A stretch of 47,099 nt of DNA, from the NCBI GenBank assembly GCA_900314875.1, contig OMWX01000003.1:1-47099 (forward strand). Reading direction: 5' to 3'. Below are positions 1-8,991 of this stretch, piece by piece. The position numbers and the translations under genes are program-made. Numbering within the stretch: the stretch's first letter is position 1; each line of letters starts with the position of its first letter. Under the pieces are notes generated by a model. That model was not told the DNA's origin and made no database searches. It saw only the letters and a list, made by a program, of their open reading frames with translations. The DNA is from an uncultured Actinomycetes bacterium (GTDB taxonomy: Bacteria; Actinomycetota; Actinomycetes; Actinomycetales; Bifidobacteriaceae).

Positions 1-2
1 TG

Positions 3-569
3 TCAGTATCGGTCTCCATATTCCTTTCGTGCTTCTGCCGTCCATTTGGAGATGAAATCCGTCTTCGCATCTGTATATGCATCCCGGTCATGCTCATATT
101 GTTTCCAAAGCCGGAGCTTCAAGGTTTCATATTCTTTTGCCACGGCAGGATGCTCGTTCAAATAATCACGGAAGTACAGTTCATCATTGTCCCCTGCGTA
201 CCGCAGATGAATATGATATACTTTATCCGCAAATCCGTTTTCAGTATATCCCTTATTAAGTGAAATCCGGTTTGCCTCGGCGTACATGACGGTAAAACCG
301 CTCTGTTCCAATAGTTGTGCTATATCTTTCATGTCAGTGCTTTTAGGAATCTCAATCATCACATCAACAATATTTTTAGCCCATATTCCCTGAATGGCGG
401 TGCTTCCGATATGACTGATCCGCACAACAGCATGATCGGTTAAAAGACCGGTCAGCGTTTGCTTGATCTCATTGAAGCTATCTTTCCACCGATCATCGTG
501 CGGCACAAGAAAGATGGGAAACAATGCCCATAACTCTTCCAATGTCATTTTAGATAAATCTTTTCCCAT
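3..569 (-). CDS. GrpB family (UPF0157) protein, nucleotidyltransferase-like fold
   Basis: This 188-residue protein matches the GrpB/UPF0157 family, which has a nucleotidyltransferase-like fold; its substrate is not known to me. Visible family marks are the SHIGSTAI motif (the GS of nucleotidyltransferases) followed by an acidic DVMIE segment, and the closing region rich in Trp, Lys and Tyr. I chose the ATG at 569 over the one at 584, because the GGAGG that overlaps the upstream ATG sits eight bases before the inner one and the protein then begins MGKDLSK, as is usual for close relatives in Firmicutes. The gene is complete and stops three bases from the window edge. One 60-base stretch counted at 42% G+C, lower than the neighbouring methyltransferase, and the sequence recalls Firmicutes homologues, so acquisition by transfer is possible. 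Family call is firm; function and origin are not. Confidence 0.8.
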   Translation of the reverse strand: MGKDLSKMTLEELWALFPIFLVPHDDRWKDSFNEIKQTLTGLLTDHAVVRISHIGSTAIQGIWAKNIVDVMIEIPKSTDMKDIAQLLEQSGFTVMYAEANRISLNKGYTENGFADKVYHIHLRYAGDNDELYFRDYLNEHPAVAKEYETLKLRLWKQYEHDRDAYTDAKTDFISKWTAEARKEYGDRY

Positions 570-584
570 GCCAAAGGCCTCCAT

Positions 585-747
585 AAATTAACTCGGCAAC
601 TCAACTTATTGACATCTATCGTGGCAACTCAACTCTCACACTTTTTGAGCCGGATTGCCCTTGGATAAGTTACCGAGAAGCGTTTTGTCTGTCCGATGCC
701 AAATTGCCCGATTGTCCGAAAACCGCAGTATTACTGGGCTTTCGCGG
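585..747. repeat. Intergenic stretch with a 12-bp direct repeat
   Basis: The gap between the GrpB-like gene and the methyltransferase gene holds two perfect copies of GGCAACTCAACT at 595-606 and 623-634, spaced by 28 bases. They lie just upstream of the GrpB start on the minus strand, where an operator or promoter would be expected, but I cannot identify a convincing promoter. No gene is seen here. Confidence 0.5.
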
Positions 748-2034
748 CTATTTTCCTTCGACTCTTGACATCAATACTACCGTCTCGACATGGTGAGTCA
801 TGGGATAAATGTCGACCGCGTGAATGTCGGCAAGTTCATACCCCAAACGGGCAAACATGCCGGCATCGCGCGCAAGCGAAGCAGGGTTGCAGGCCACATA
901 AATCACATGTTTCGCGCCGGACGCGGCAATGAGAGCGCAAACCTTGCTTTTTGCACCGGCTCTGGGCGGATCCAAAACAACAAGGTCGGGCTTTGAAAGT
1001 CGGGAAGGAACATTGCGCAAAACGCGTTCAACATCTCCGCAACGCGCAACAACATTATTCAATCCTGCTGAAACAATATTCTTCTTTGCGTTTTTAACGG
1101 CAACAGTTGCGCCCTCAACGCTTAAAACGCTCCCGCGAGACGCAATATCGGATGCAAGCGGAACAGTGAAAAGTCCCGAACCTGAATACAAATCCCAAAC
1201 GCAAGGATTTTTAACACCCTGCGTCGCGTCGGCTGCAAGCGAAAGCACGCGCGAAACAAGAGCAGCCGGAGCGCACCTGTGAATCTGCCAGAATCCGGAA
1301 GCGTGCACCTTATAGAAAAAATCCTTTTTACCGCCCGAAACAGGCAGTCCGACAGACACCTTTTCAGTCAGCAGCCGCTGCCCCGCGCACACTTTGCCGT
1401 TTACGACAACCGCATAATTGTCAGAACTTTTATCCTGCGCCCAAAATTGCGGAACAGAAAGCCTTATATGGTCGCCCGCATTGAAACCGCCGTCAAACAA
1501 ACCCGTTTTTTCAGCAACTTCAAGCACATTCTGCGTCGCCAAAGGCATGTCTTTTATCGCAATTCTGTCATGAGTTCCTCTGCGATGCATTGAAGGGAAC
1601 CCCTGCTCGTTTGCCGCAGTCTCAATGCGGGTTCTCCAATGCAGACCGCCGGAAGTCTCATCCTGTTCAAGCCTTTCGACTGCAGTATCGGTTTCAATTT
1701 TGCCCAAACGAAGCATTTGTTCATCGATAACAGCCTTTTTCCAGGCAAGCTGTCCCGGCAGAGAAACGTGAATCAAATCCGCGCCGCCCACTCCGCCGCC
1801 GAACTCCAAAGGACCTGCCTGTTTCCATGCCGGCTCTGTGCGATATTCAGACGCTTCAAGCACTTTTACCGTTTCGCCCGTCCAAAACCTGTCGTTTCGA
1901 TTATGCGGCTCGTCAAGACGGACAATAAGACGCTCCCCGGGCAATGCAAAACGCACGAAAACCACTCTGCCTTCTATATGCGCAACGCAGCGCCCCTGAT
2001 CGGCATAACGCTCTACAACAACCTCAGCATCCAT
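748..2034 (-). CDS. TRAM-domain class I SAM-dependent RNA (uracil-5-)-methyltransferase
   Basis: The 428-residue product belongs to the TrmA/RlmC/RlmD family, which methylates C5 of a uracil in tRNA or rRNA. An N-terminal TRAM-like RNA-binding barrel (about residues 1-60) precedes the catalytic domain. The SAM-binding motif DLYSGSGLFTVPLA, the LDPPRAG motif, the catalytic CNPASLARD and the C-terminal MTHHVETV are all present. The iron-sulfur cysteines found in RlmD are absent: the usual Cys-rich stretch is replaced by GGGVGGADLIH. It is followed downstream by other genes of the same strand with no tight coupling. The exact base it modifies cannot be told from the sequence. Family confidence is high. 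Confidence 0.9.
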   Translation of the reverse strand: MDAEVVVERYADQGRCVAHIEGRVVFVRFALPGERLIVRLDEPHNRNDRFWTGETVKVLEASEYRTEPAWKQAGPLEFGGGVGGADLIHVSLPGQLAWKKAVIDEQMLRLGKIETDTAVERLEQDETSGGLHWRTRIETAANEQGFPSMHRRGTHDRIAIKDMPLATQNVLEVAEKTGLFDGGFNAGDHIRLSVPQFWAQDKSSDNYAVVVNGKVCAGQRLLTEKVSVGLPVSGGKKDFFYKVHASGFWQIHRCAPAALVSRVLSLAADATQGVKNPCVWDLYSGSGLFTVPLASDIASRGSVLSVEGATVAVKNAKKNIVSAGLNNVVARCGDVERVLRNVPSRLSKPDLVVLDPPRAGAKSKVCALIAASGAKHVIYVACNPASLARDAGMFARLGYELADIHAVDIYPMTHHVETVVLMSRVEGK

Positions 2035-2080
2035 AATTCACCGTTTTCAGTTCAAAATTTTTCTGCTTCTTCAGCAATTT

Positions 2081-2956
2081 TTATTCAAAAGTCTTTGAAT
2101 ATGCAGTATCAGACTGCGCCGCAACGGACTGAGACTCATCAGACCGGGCTGTGTCAGACTGCACAGATTCAGACTGCGCAGATTCTGACTGCGAAGCTTG
2201 CGTTTCTGCCGCTTCCTGTTCTGCAATCTTGCGATTATGCATGGGTTTGAAAAGCATAAGCCAGCTTGCCCAAACCGTCGCAGCGAACAGGGGGGTGCTC
2301 ATAACAAGCCTGGCAGTGCCCAGCCATTCGATTCTGTTCGACAGATACAAAGGAACCTGAACTGTTAAACGCAAAGCAAAAAGAGCGATCCAAATCCATG
2401 TGACAACCGAATATGCCCGCAAAAGCTCGCGATTGTTTTTCCAAGAATCAATCCATTTGCCGAAGCCTGACAGCACGGGTTTGCGAACATATTCGACAAT
2501 CAGCGCGATGCCCGGCAGCTTTATCGCAACCGAAATAAGCAGCAGAACAGTCCATACCGCATTTGTGATAAAACCCGGAAGATAGTAATTTCGCGCATCT
2601 TTGCTTGCCCAAGCCCAGATAAGGCAGATTCCCACAGAAAAAATTCCCGAAAGCGCGCCCATAAACGACTGTTTTTGAAAAAGCCTGACAAGAACCTGCA
2701 GACCGGCCACGACAGCCGAAATGATGACGGTCATGCCAAGGTTACGGCTGAACGCAAAAAGAACCACGAAAACAAAACCGGGAATAACAGATTCTGCAAT
2801 TCCGCGTTTTCCTCCCACTGCGGCGACGATATCAAAATCTTCGCCGTTTGCCAGAGCCGCAAACCCCGCTTTAGATTTTGCGGACTGTTTTGCGTATGAT
2901 TCGACGGACAGCCTGACAGATGAGTCCGGCATTTCCGCAGTTTTTTTTGCATTCAT
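2081..2956 (-). CDS. DUF3159 family membrane protein
   Basis: This 291-residue protein has about six predicted membrane segments between residues 55 and 245, starting after the sequence GGKRGIAESVIPG, and matches the actinobacterial DUF3159 family. Its role is unknown; the family usually sits beside a DUF3710 gene, as it does here (3007-3804 lies directly upstream in transcription). The C-terminal tail of about 45 residues is a low-complexity Gln/Ser/Ala stretch encoded partly by three 15-bp tandem units at 2151-2195 and is probably disordered in the cytoplasm. Start at 2956 has only a weak ribosome site. Confidence 0.85.
   Translation of the reverse strand: MNAKKTAEMPDSSVRLSVESYAKQSAKSKAGFAALANGEDFDIVAAVGGKRGIAESVIPGFVFVVLFAFSRNLGMTVIISAVVAGLQVLVRLFQKQSFMGALSGIFSVGICLIWAWASKDARNYYLPGFITNAVWTVLLLISVAIKLPGIALIVEYVRKPVLSGFGKWIDSWKNNRELLRAYSVVTWIWIALFALRLTVQVPLYLSNRIEWLGTARLVMSTPLFAATVWASWLMLFKPMHNRKIAEQEAAETQASQSESAQSESVQSDTARSDESQSVAAQSDTAYSKTFE
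2151..2195. repeat. Three 15-bp tandem units encoding a Gln/Ser tail
   Basis: Three adjacent 15-base units (2151-2165, 2166-2180, 2181-2195) share the core TCAGACTGC or TCTGACTGC. In the minus-strand gene they give five-residue repeats of the type SESAQ, so the unit length keeps the frame. Similar degenerate copies continue toward 2109. Confidence 0.75.
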
Positions 2957-3006
2957 TTTCCGTTATTCCCGAAGTTTTAGACCGCTTAAATATGTCTGAA
3001 AATCTG

Positions 3007-3804
3007 TTATCTCATTTCAGAGAAAACCGGTCCGCGGCGCAGAACCGTTTCAGACTCAACCTGTTCGGCGGGAGTAAGCGGACCGTCAGGCTTCTGCAAA
3101 TCGTCAGTTTCACCGCGTTCTTTCTTGCGATCTTCGGGAGTCTTGGGAGCTGTCATAGGCAGCAGGCTTTCAGGAGCAATCGGAACGCTTCCGCGATCTA
3201 CGACAATGCGCGAGAAGAACTCTTCAAGAGCCTCTTTCTCTTCTCCGTTTTCCGAAGCGGCCGGACCGGTAAATATTCCGCGAAGCATCCAGCGAGGACC
3301 GTCAACTGCGACAATTCGGGTTTTAAAGGTTTTTCCGCCCTCGATTGATACGGGCAATATAACTTCTTTTCCGAAAGTGCCTTCTGTTTCCTCGGCTCCG
3401 GGATTTGAAGCGATAAGATTTTCGCGGTGTTTATCCCACAAACCGGACGAGCGCGGAGCTGCAAAAGGCTCGATTTCAAGACTGGATGTCCTGAAAGAAA
3501 TCGTGATTCCGCTCAAAAATTCAACATCTTTTTCTTTTTTGACAAAAATCTTGATGTCTTTCATAAACGGCAGATAAATCGAACCGAGCTGCAAATGAGT
3601 ATCTTCGAATTCGATAACATTTTCGTCGTTTATGTCCCAAGGACCGCGCTGAACAGTTCGTTCGGCATCGTTTTGCGATTCAGCATCGGAATCGGCAGAT
3701 TTTTCGCTGTCTTCCGCAGAAGAATCAATCTTGTTTTCTTCCTTATTTTCGTCTTCAATATTTTCGGCGGACTTTTTCTTTTTTCCGAATCCGAACAATC
3801 CCAT
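3007..3804 (-). CDS. DUF3710 family protein
   Basis: The 265-residue soluble protein matches the actinobacterial DUF3710 family. It has a basic start (FGFGKKKK), an acidic Glu/Asp/Ser linker to about residue 48, then the conserved core beginning QRGPWDIND and containing GSIYLPF and GPRWMLRG. The start is well supported by AAGGAGAG five bases before ATG. DUF3159 follows 50 bases downstream, so the pair is probably co-transcribed. Function is not established; DUF3710 genes are frequently found next to dut and DUF3159 genes in actinobacteria, but no dut gene is seen here. Confidence 0.87.
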   Translation of the reverse strand: MGLFGFGKKKKSAENIEDENKEENKIDSSAEDSEKSADSDAESQNDAERTVQRGPWDINDENVIEFEDTHLQLGSIYLPFMKDIKIFVKKEKDVEFLSGITISFRTSSLEIEPFAAPRSSGLWDKHRENLIASNPGAEETEGTFGKEVILPVSIEGGKTFKTRIVAVDGPRWMLRGIFTGPAASENGEEKEALEEFFSRIVVDRGSVPIAPESLLPMTAPKTPEDRKKERGETDDLQKPDGPLTPAEQVESETVLRRGPVFSEMR

Positions 3805-3932
3805 TTTTTCTCTCCTTTTAATAATTCTCTTTAAAACCGCAGCTTTCGCTTTTAATGCATTTTCAGCTTTTGCTGCAATTCATGCACTTGCCGCGCTTTA
3901 AGACGGTGCGCCGCGAAAACCCGCTCTTCTGA

Positions 3933-4793
3933 TTAAATATCATACGCTATGCGCAGGGCAGCATGATCAGACCATCTCGAATCGTAGCTGTGCGCCCGAT
4001 CTATAACGAATGAACGCGCCGAAGCGGCAAGCTCCGGCGTGGCAAACTGGTAGTCGAGCCGCCAGCCGGTGTCGTTGTCAAACGCCCGGCCGCGCTGACT
4101 CCACCATGTGTAAGGACCTTGAATATCTCCGGCCAGGTCGCGCATAACGTCCACAAACTCGTATTCTTCAAGCCATTTGTCGACATAAGCGCGCTCCTGC
4201 GGCAAAAATCCCGCGCTTGTTTCATTTGCTGCCGCGTTTTTAATATCCTTCGCGGTATGCGCAATATTGAAATCACCGCACAAAACAGCTTGTTTGCCGC
4301 CTTTTGCTGCTGCGTCGCGCAACTGAGCCATGCGTTCGAGCATAACATCCAGAAAACGGTATTTCTGCCCCATTTTTTCTAAATCGGAAGAGTTTCCCGC
4401 ATGAACGTAAACGCTGGCGACGGTTATTTCATACCCTTGAGGAGTGCGAATATCTGCTTCAATCCATCGGCCGGTATCCACATCCTCATCCAAACCGTCA
4501 AGACCGCGTCTGACATCGAGAATCTGCAAATCAGACACGAGAGCCACGCCCGCCCGGCCTTTGATTTTGCATACTTCGTTAAGACGATGCAAGGATTCGC
4601 GACCGTCAGTTTTGCCGGAAGAAACGTAATCGTCGCAAAAATCGTCGATTATCGAGTCGACCACATTCTGCGGAGCGCGAACTTCCTGCATGCACCAAAT
4701 GTCGGGCGCATATTCGGACACCCATTTGCGCACGCCTTTGCGATAGGCTGCGCGAATGCCGTTCAAATTCGAAGTCGCGATCGATACTGTCAA
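3933..4793 (-). CDS. xthA: Exodeoxyribonuclease III (AP endonuclease family)
   Basis: This 286-residue enzyme cuts DNA at abasic sites and has 3'-exonuclease activity in base excision repair. The exonuclease-endonuclease-phosphatase fold is clear from SNLNGIRAA at the N-terminus, the CMQEVRAP metal-binding Glu, CGDFNIAHTAKDIKN (catalytic Asp/Asn), RLDYQFAT and the terminal SDHAAL His motif. I place the start at the TTG of 4793, giving MTVSIATSNLNG, because a GGGAGGA motif lies just upstream and the family begins there; a frame from the TTG at 4808 is also open. It lies downstream of the opp genes but 59 bases separate them, with an 18-bp duplication between. Confidence 0.93.
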   Translation of the reverse strand: MTVSIATSNLNGIRAAYRKGVRKWVSEYAPDIWCMQEVRAPQNVVDSIIDDFCDDYVSSGKTDGRESLHRLNEVCKIKGRAGVALVSDLQILDVRRGLDGLDEDVDTGRWIEADIRTPQGYEITVASVYVHAGNSSDLEKMGQKYRFLDVMLERMAQLRDAAAKGGKQAVLCGDFNIAHTAKDIKNAAANETSAGFLPQERAYVDKWLEEYEFVDVMRDLAGDIQGPYTWWSQRGRAFDNDTGWRLDYQFATPELAASARSFVIDRAHSYDSRWSDHAALRIAYDI

Positions 4794-4821
4794 AATTCCT
4801 CCCTGCAAAAAGGCTTGTCTT

Positions 4822-4857
4822 CCGGTTCGAATGCTCAGCCCGGTTCAAATGCTCAGT
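4822..4857. repeat. 18-bp tandem duplication between oppDF and xthA
   Basis: Two adjacent 18-base units at 4822-4839 and 4840-4857 differ at two positions (CCGGTTCGAATGCTCAGC and CCGGTTCAAATGCTCAGT). The second unit overlaps the TGA stop codon of oppDF. Confidence 0.75.
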
Positions 4858-6838
4858 CCAGTCCGAGTTTAAGCTTTCCTCCGGGAATAGCATCTAAAAG
4901 ATCGCGCGTATACTGCGTTTTCGGATTGCTGAATACAGAATCGGTGTCTGCATGTTCGACAAGACGGCCGCGCTGCATAACAACAACATCATCGGCAATC
5001 TGCCTTACGACTGCCAAATCGTGCGTAATAAACAGATAGCTGATTCCGCGCTCCTTTTGCAGATCGTTAAGAAGCCGCAGAATCTGATCCTGAACAAGCA
5101 CGTCAAGAGCGGAAACAGCCTCGTCGCAGACAATAACGTCGGGATTGAGAGTCATTGCGCGCGCGATTGCGATTCGCTGCCTCTGACCGCCGGAAAGCTC
5201 GTTCGGGTATCTTGTCATAACGGCTTCCGGAAGGTCGACCATTTTCAGCAGTTTCCGCACGCGATCGACGCGTTCCTCTTTCGTTCCGATTCCGTGAACC
5301 CGCAAAGGCTCTTCAATCGAACGGTAAATCGTATACGAAGGATCGAGAGAACCGTAGGGATTTTGGAAAACCGGCTGAACGTGTCTGCGGAAATCCAACA
5401 GTTCTTTTTTGTTGAAATCAGCCATGTTTTTTCCTTCATAAAGAATTTTTCCGGAATCGGGAGAAAACAGCTGCAAAATCATGTTCGCCACAGTCGATTT
5501 GCCTGAACCCGACTCGCCTACGATTGCGCATGTGGTTCCGCGTTTCACGCTGAAGGAAACATCATTCACGGCTTTGAACATTTCTTTTTTGCCGGGAACT
5601 TTAAACTCTTTAACAAGATTGGAAACTTTGATTATCTCGTCGGATTTCGCGTCTTTAGAATCTTTTTTCGCGTCATTTTTCACGCATTCGCGCACTGAAG
5701 ACAGACGTCGCGATGCCAGAGACGGAGCAGCAGAGACAAGCTTCTTCGTATAAGGATGAAGCGGATGCTGCAAAACTTCAAGGCCGGGACCGGACTCGAC
5801 GACCTGTCCTTTGTACATGACGACGATATGGTCTGCGCGCTCGGCCGCAAGTCCCAGATCATGCGTGATGAAAAGCACTGCGGTCCCCAAAGCGTCCGTA
5901 AGAGAACGCAGATGATCCAAAATTCTCTTCTGAACGGTAACGTCCAAAGCCGATGTGGGTTCGTCCGCGATAAGCAGTTCGGGACGCGCGGCCAAGCCCA
6001 TTGCGATAAGAGCTCGCTGTCTCATTCCGCCGGAAAACTCATGAGGATACTGTTTTGCTCGAACAGCCGCGTCAGGCAGACCGGCTTCGCTCAAAAGTCC
6101 CGCAATGCGATCGGATTCGGTTGCTCCTGTCACATATTTTGCCGCAATCTTTGCCGCTTTTTCTTGCTCGACTCCGGCTTTTACCAAATCGGCGCGCACA
6201 TGCCAGCGCGTAATCGAGCCGACATTCCACGACTGTTTAAATTCATCAAGAATTTTTTTCGTTTCTTTATCATTGTTTTTCGCCGATTTTACAGCTTTTT
6301 CAGCTTCCCGGAACAATGCTGCGGCAGATTCGGAACCGAGGAAAAGCTCGTCTTCGCCCGAGTTGTCGCCATTCTCTTCGCGTTCGAACGCGGAAACGAA
6401 TTTAGAACGCATTTCGCGCGAAACGTCAATATTATTCGCTTTAAGCGATTCTTTTATCTGAGTGCCTATTTTCCATACAGGATTAAGATTGCTCATCGGA
6501 TCCTGAGGAACAAGTCCGATTTTTCGTCCGCGCAAAGCAACATATTCCTTTTTGCTCAAAGAAGTCAGTTCTTTGCCGTCAAGTTTTATCGAACCGCCGA
6601 CGATATGACCCGTTCCGGGAAGAAGATTGAGGACAGACATGGCCGACGTAGATTTGCCGGAACCGGATTCTCCTACGATAGCAACCCACTGCCCCGGATA
6701 TACCGTAAAATTCGCATCCCGCACCGCTTTGACCGTTCCTGCGGAAGTTTCAAACTGTACCTGCAGATTCTTTACTTCGAGAAGAGGCTGCGCCGCATAT
6801 TCGGCACTGTCGGCTTTGTTTGTATTTTTTTCACTCAT
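4853..6838 (-). CDS. oppDF: Oligopeptide ABC transporter, fused OppD-OppF ATPase
   Basis: A 661-residue protein carries two complete ABC ATPase domains in one chain and would drive the OppBC permeases. Domain 1 has Walker A GESGSGKST at about residues 56-64, the signature FSGGMRQR near 270 and Walker B ending ELLIADEPTSALD. Domain 2 has Walker A GESGSGKST near 441-449, signature LSGGQRQR near 545 and VIVCDEAVSALD. Between Walker A and the signature of domain 1 lies an insertion of roughly 100 residues, Lys/Glu-rich, absent from ordinary OppD. Each half ends with the oligopeptide-transporter C-terminal region (LHPYTKKL and KTQYTRDLL). GGGAGGA precedes the ATG. It is the last gene of the opp set, 21 bases after oppC. 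Confidence 0.95.
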   Translation of the reverse strand: MSEKNTNKADSAEYAAQPLLEVKNLQVQFETSAGTVKAVRDANFTVYPGQWVAIVGESGSGKSTSAMSVLNLLPGTGHIVGGSIKLDGKELTSLSKKEYVALRGRKIGLVPQDPMSNLNPVWKIGTQIKESLKANNIDVSREMRSKFVSAFEREENGDNSGEDELFLGSESAAALFREAEKAVKSAKNNDKETKKILDEFKQSWNVGSITRWHVRADLVKAGVEQEKAAKIAAKYVTGATESDRIAGLLSEAGLPDAAVRAKQYPHEFSGGMRQRALIAMGLAARPELLIADEPTSALDVTVQKRILDHLRSLTDALGTAVLFITHDLGLAAERADHIVVMYKGQVVESGPGLEVLQHPLHPYTKKLVSAAPSLASRRLSSVRECVKNDAKKDSKDAKSDEIIKVSNLVKEFKVPGKKEMFKAVNDVSFSVKRGTTCAIVGESGSGKSTVANMILQLFSPDSGKILYEGKNMADFNKKELLDFRRHVQPVFQNPYGSLDPSYTIYRSIEEPLRVHGIGTKEERVDRVRKLLKMVDLPEAVMTRYPNELSGGQRQRIAIARAMTLNPDVIVCDEAVSALDVLVQDQILRLLNDLQKERGISYLFITHDLAVVRQIADDVVVMQRGRLVEHADTDSVFSNPKTQYTRDLLDAIPGGKLKLGLD

Positions 6839-6859
6839 TTTATTTTCCTCCCGAATATC

Positions 6860-7837
6860 TCACAAAGAACGGCTCTTGGGATCAAGAGCATCCTTGACTG
6901 CGTCTCCGAGCATGATAAAAGCCAGAACCGTAATTGCCAGAGCAAGCGACGGCCAGAAAAGGACAAGCGGGTCGGTTCTCAAAAGCTGCTGAGCATCGGA
7001 GATGTCTCCTCCCCAGCTGACGACTGACGTGCCCAAACCGAGACCCAGGAAGCTCAAAGTTGCCTCCGAAACGATGAATCCGCCCAATGACGTAGTGCCC
7101 ACAACGATTACCGGAGCCAGAGAATTGGGAATAATATGCTTGAAGAGATTGCGAATCGGGGACGATCCCAAAGCAATTGAAGCAGTGTTGAACTCCAGGT
7201 TTTTTGTTTTCATAACCGAGCTTCGCGTAATTCGCGCGACCTGAACCCAGCCGAAAAGAGCCAAAACGATTACAATTTTCCAAATCGAAGTGTTTTTGCG
7301 GAACATCTGCAAAACGACGATTGCACCCAAAAGGAAGGGAATAGCAAAGAAAATATCGGTAATTCGCGACAGAACAGCATCAACCCATTTGCCGTAAAAG
7401 CCTGCCAGAGCTCCTATGATTCCGCCGATAAGAACCGACAGAACAGTCGTGAGAATTCCCACTGACAGCGAAATGCGCGTGCCGTAGATAACGCGAGAAT
7501 AAACGTCGCACCCCTGATGATTGTATCCGAACGGATGTTCAGAATCTCCATGCTGAAGCGAGTTGGATATATTGCAGTACATCGGATCGTTTTTAGTGAA
7601 AATCTGCGGAAAAAGAGCGACGAAAACCGTGAAAAGAATCAGCGCGGCAGAAATGATAAACATCGGATTCTTTCGCAAAGTGCGCCATGCTTCTGTCCAC
7701 ATTCCGGCAGCCGGCGCACTCATGTCTACCGAATCCACGACAATGTCCGCATTGTCTTTCGTTTCGGCAACATAGCGTTCCTGACCCGGAAGAGTCTTTG
7801 CGTTCTGCTTTTTTTCTGACAATACTTTTTTATCCAT
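6860..7837 (-). CDS. oppC: Oligopeptide ABC transporter permease OppC
   Basis: The 325-residue inner-membrane permease belongs to the DppC/OppC type. It has a cytoplasmic N-terminal tail of about 65 residues, a first membrane segment (PMFIISAALILFTVFVALFP), the OppC N-terminal region ending HPFGYNHQGCDVYSRVIYG, and the EAA loop SEATLSFLGLGLG that contacts the ATPase. I chose the ATG at 7837 because GAGGTGA lies just before it; an in-frame extension to 7882 would overlap oppB. The gap to oppB is 10 bases, consistent with one transcript and translational coupling. Confidence 0.94.
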   Translation of the reverse strand: MDKKVLSEKKQNAKTLPGQERYVAETKDNADIVVDSVDMSAPAAGMWTEAWRTLRKNPMFIISAALILFTVFVALFPQIFTKNDPMYCNISNSLQHGDSEHPFGYNHQGCDVYSRVIYGTRISLSVGILTTVLSVLIGGIIGALAGFYGKWVDAVLSRITDIFFAIPFLLGAIVVLQMFRKNTSIWKIVIVLALFGWVQVARITRSSVMKTKNLEFNTASIALGSSPIRNLFKHIIPNSLAPVIVVGTTSLGGFIVSEATLSFLGLGLGTSVVSWGGDISDAQQLLRTDPLVLFWPSLALAITVLAFIMLGDAVKDALDPKSRSL

Positions 7838-7847
7838 TTTCGTCACC

Positions 7848-8774
7848 TCACGCATAACGGATTCGCGGATCGAGAACCGCATAAAGCATATCGACCAGCA
7901 GATTGGAAATTACAAAAATAAAAACAAGAAGAGTGACAATCGAGACCACAAGCGTGCCTTCGCCGCGAAGAATGCCCTGATACAGCGTGTTGCCGATTCC
8001 CTGAATGTTGAAAATACGCTCCGTAATCATCGCGCCGCCCATAAGGGTTCCCAAATCGGCTCCCAGATAAGTGACGACGGGGATAAGCGAATTGCGCAAA
8101 ATATGTCTCACGACAACGCTTTTGCCGCTCATTCCTTTCGCAAACGCAGTGCGCACGTAATCCGCGTGCATGTTCGAAGAAATTTCTGCGCGCGTAAGAC
8201 GGATTATGAATGCCATGGACACGCAGCCCAAAACGCAGGCGGGCATAAGAAGCTGAATAAAACCGGGATTAGCGCCGGCCGTAACGGGCAGAAGTCTCCA
8301 TTTCACGCCGAGGAAGTACTGCATGAGGAAGCCTGTGACGAATGTGGGCACGGAAATCAAAAGCAGAGACACAATCAGAATAACAGTGTCGTACCACTTG
8401 CCTTTTTTCAGACCGGAAATAATGCCGAAAACAATGCCGAAAAGCGCTTCAAACACAAAAGCCATGACAGCGAGCAGCACAGTCGGAGGGAATGCTCTCG
8501 AAATAACGGACGAAACAGTCTGACCCGCGAAAGTCTTTCCGAAGTTAAACGTAATCGCATTCTTGAGGAACAGCAGATACTGGACAAAAAAAGGCTTATC
8601 CAGATTGTATTCCGCCCTAATTTGCGCCGCAACGGTTTCGTTTACGGGTTTGTCGCCGAACATTGCAGCCACGGGGTCTCCGGGGAGCGCGAAAACAAGC
8701 GCATAAATAAGCAATGTCGTGCCAAGAACAACAGGAATCATCTGCAGTATTCTGCGCAGAATGTATTTTCCCAT
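7848..8774 (-). CDS. oppB: Oligopeptide ABC transporter permease OppB
   Basis: This 308-residue protein is the OppB/DppB partner permease of the oligopeptide importer. Six membrane segments are visible, beginning MGKYILRRILQMIPVVLG, and the EAA-type loop (ITERIFNIQGIGNTLYQG) sits near the C-terminus. The family-typical N-terminal ALPGDPVAAMFGD segment is present. A strong AAGGAG precedes the ATG at 8774. It is separated from oppA by 338 bases containing hairpins, so its expression is likely to be lower than that of oppA. Confidence 0.95.
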   Translation of the reverse strand: MGKYILRRILQMIPVVLGTTLLIYALVFALPGDPVAAMFGDKPVNETVAAQIRAEYNLDKPFFVQYLLFLKNAITFNFGKTFAGQTVSSVISRAFPPTVLLAVMAFVFEALFGIVFGIISGLKKGKWYDTVILIVSLLLISVPTFVTGFLMQYFLGVKWRLLPVTAGANPGFIQLLMPACVLGCVSMAFIIRLTRAEISSNMHADYVRTAFAKGMSGKSVVVRHILRNSLIPVVTYLGADLGTLMGGAMITERIFNIQGIGNTLYQGILRGEGTLVVSIVTLLVFIFVISNLLVDMLYAVLDPRIRYA

Positions 8775-8991
8775 GATTTTTTCTCCTTGTTATTCGACCG
8801 TATGTCGCGCAGCAAACAGATGCGGCAAGCTTTTCGAATACGGAAAAACAGCATGATTTCCGCGAAACTTTCGTCATAAATTCGACCGCAAAATATACAA
8901 CGGCAGTTTATCACCGGGGGTGCACAATTCAGTATTTTCAGTATCCGGCACAGCCCGAAACGAAAACTGCTTATTAAATGTCAGATATGGA

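Noticed and set aside
5756..7027. Open plus-strand frame of about 423 codons opposite oppDF and oppC
   Set aside because: Translation lacks motifs and runs across the boundary of two well-supported minus-strand genes.
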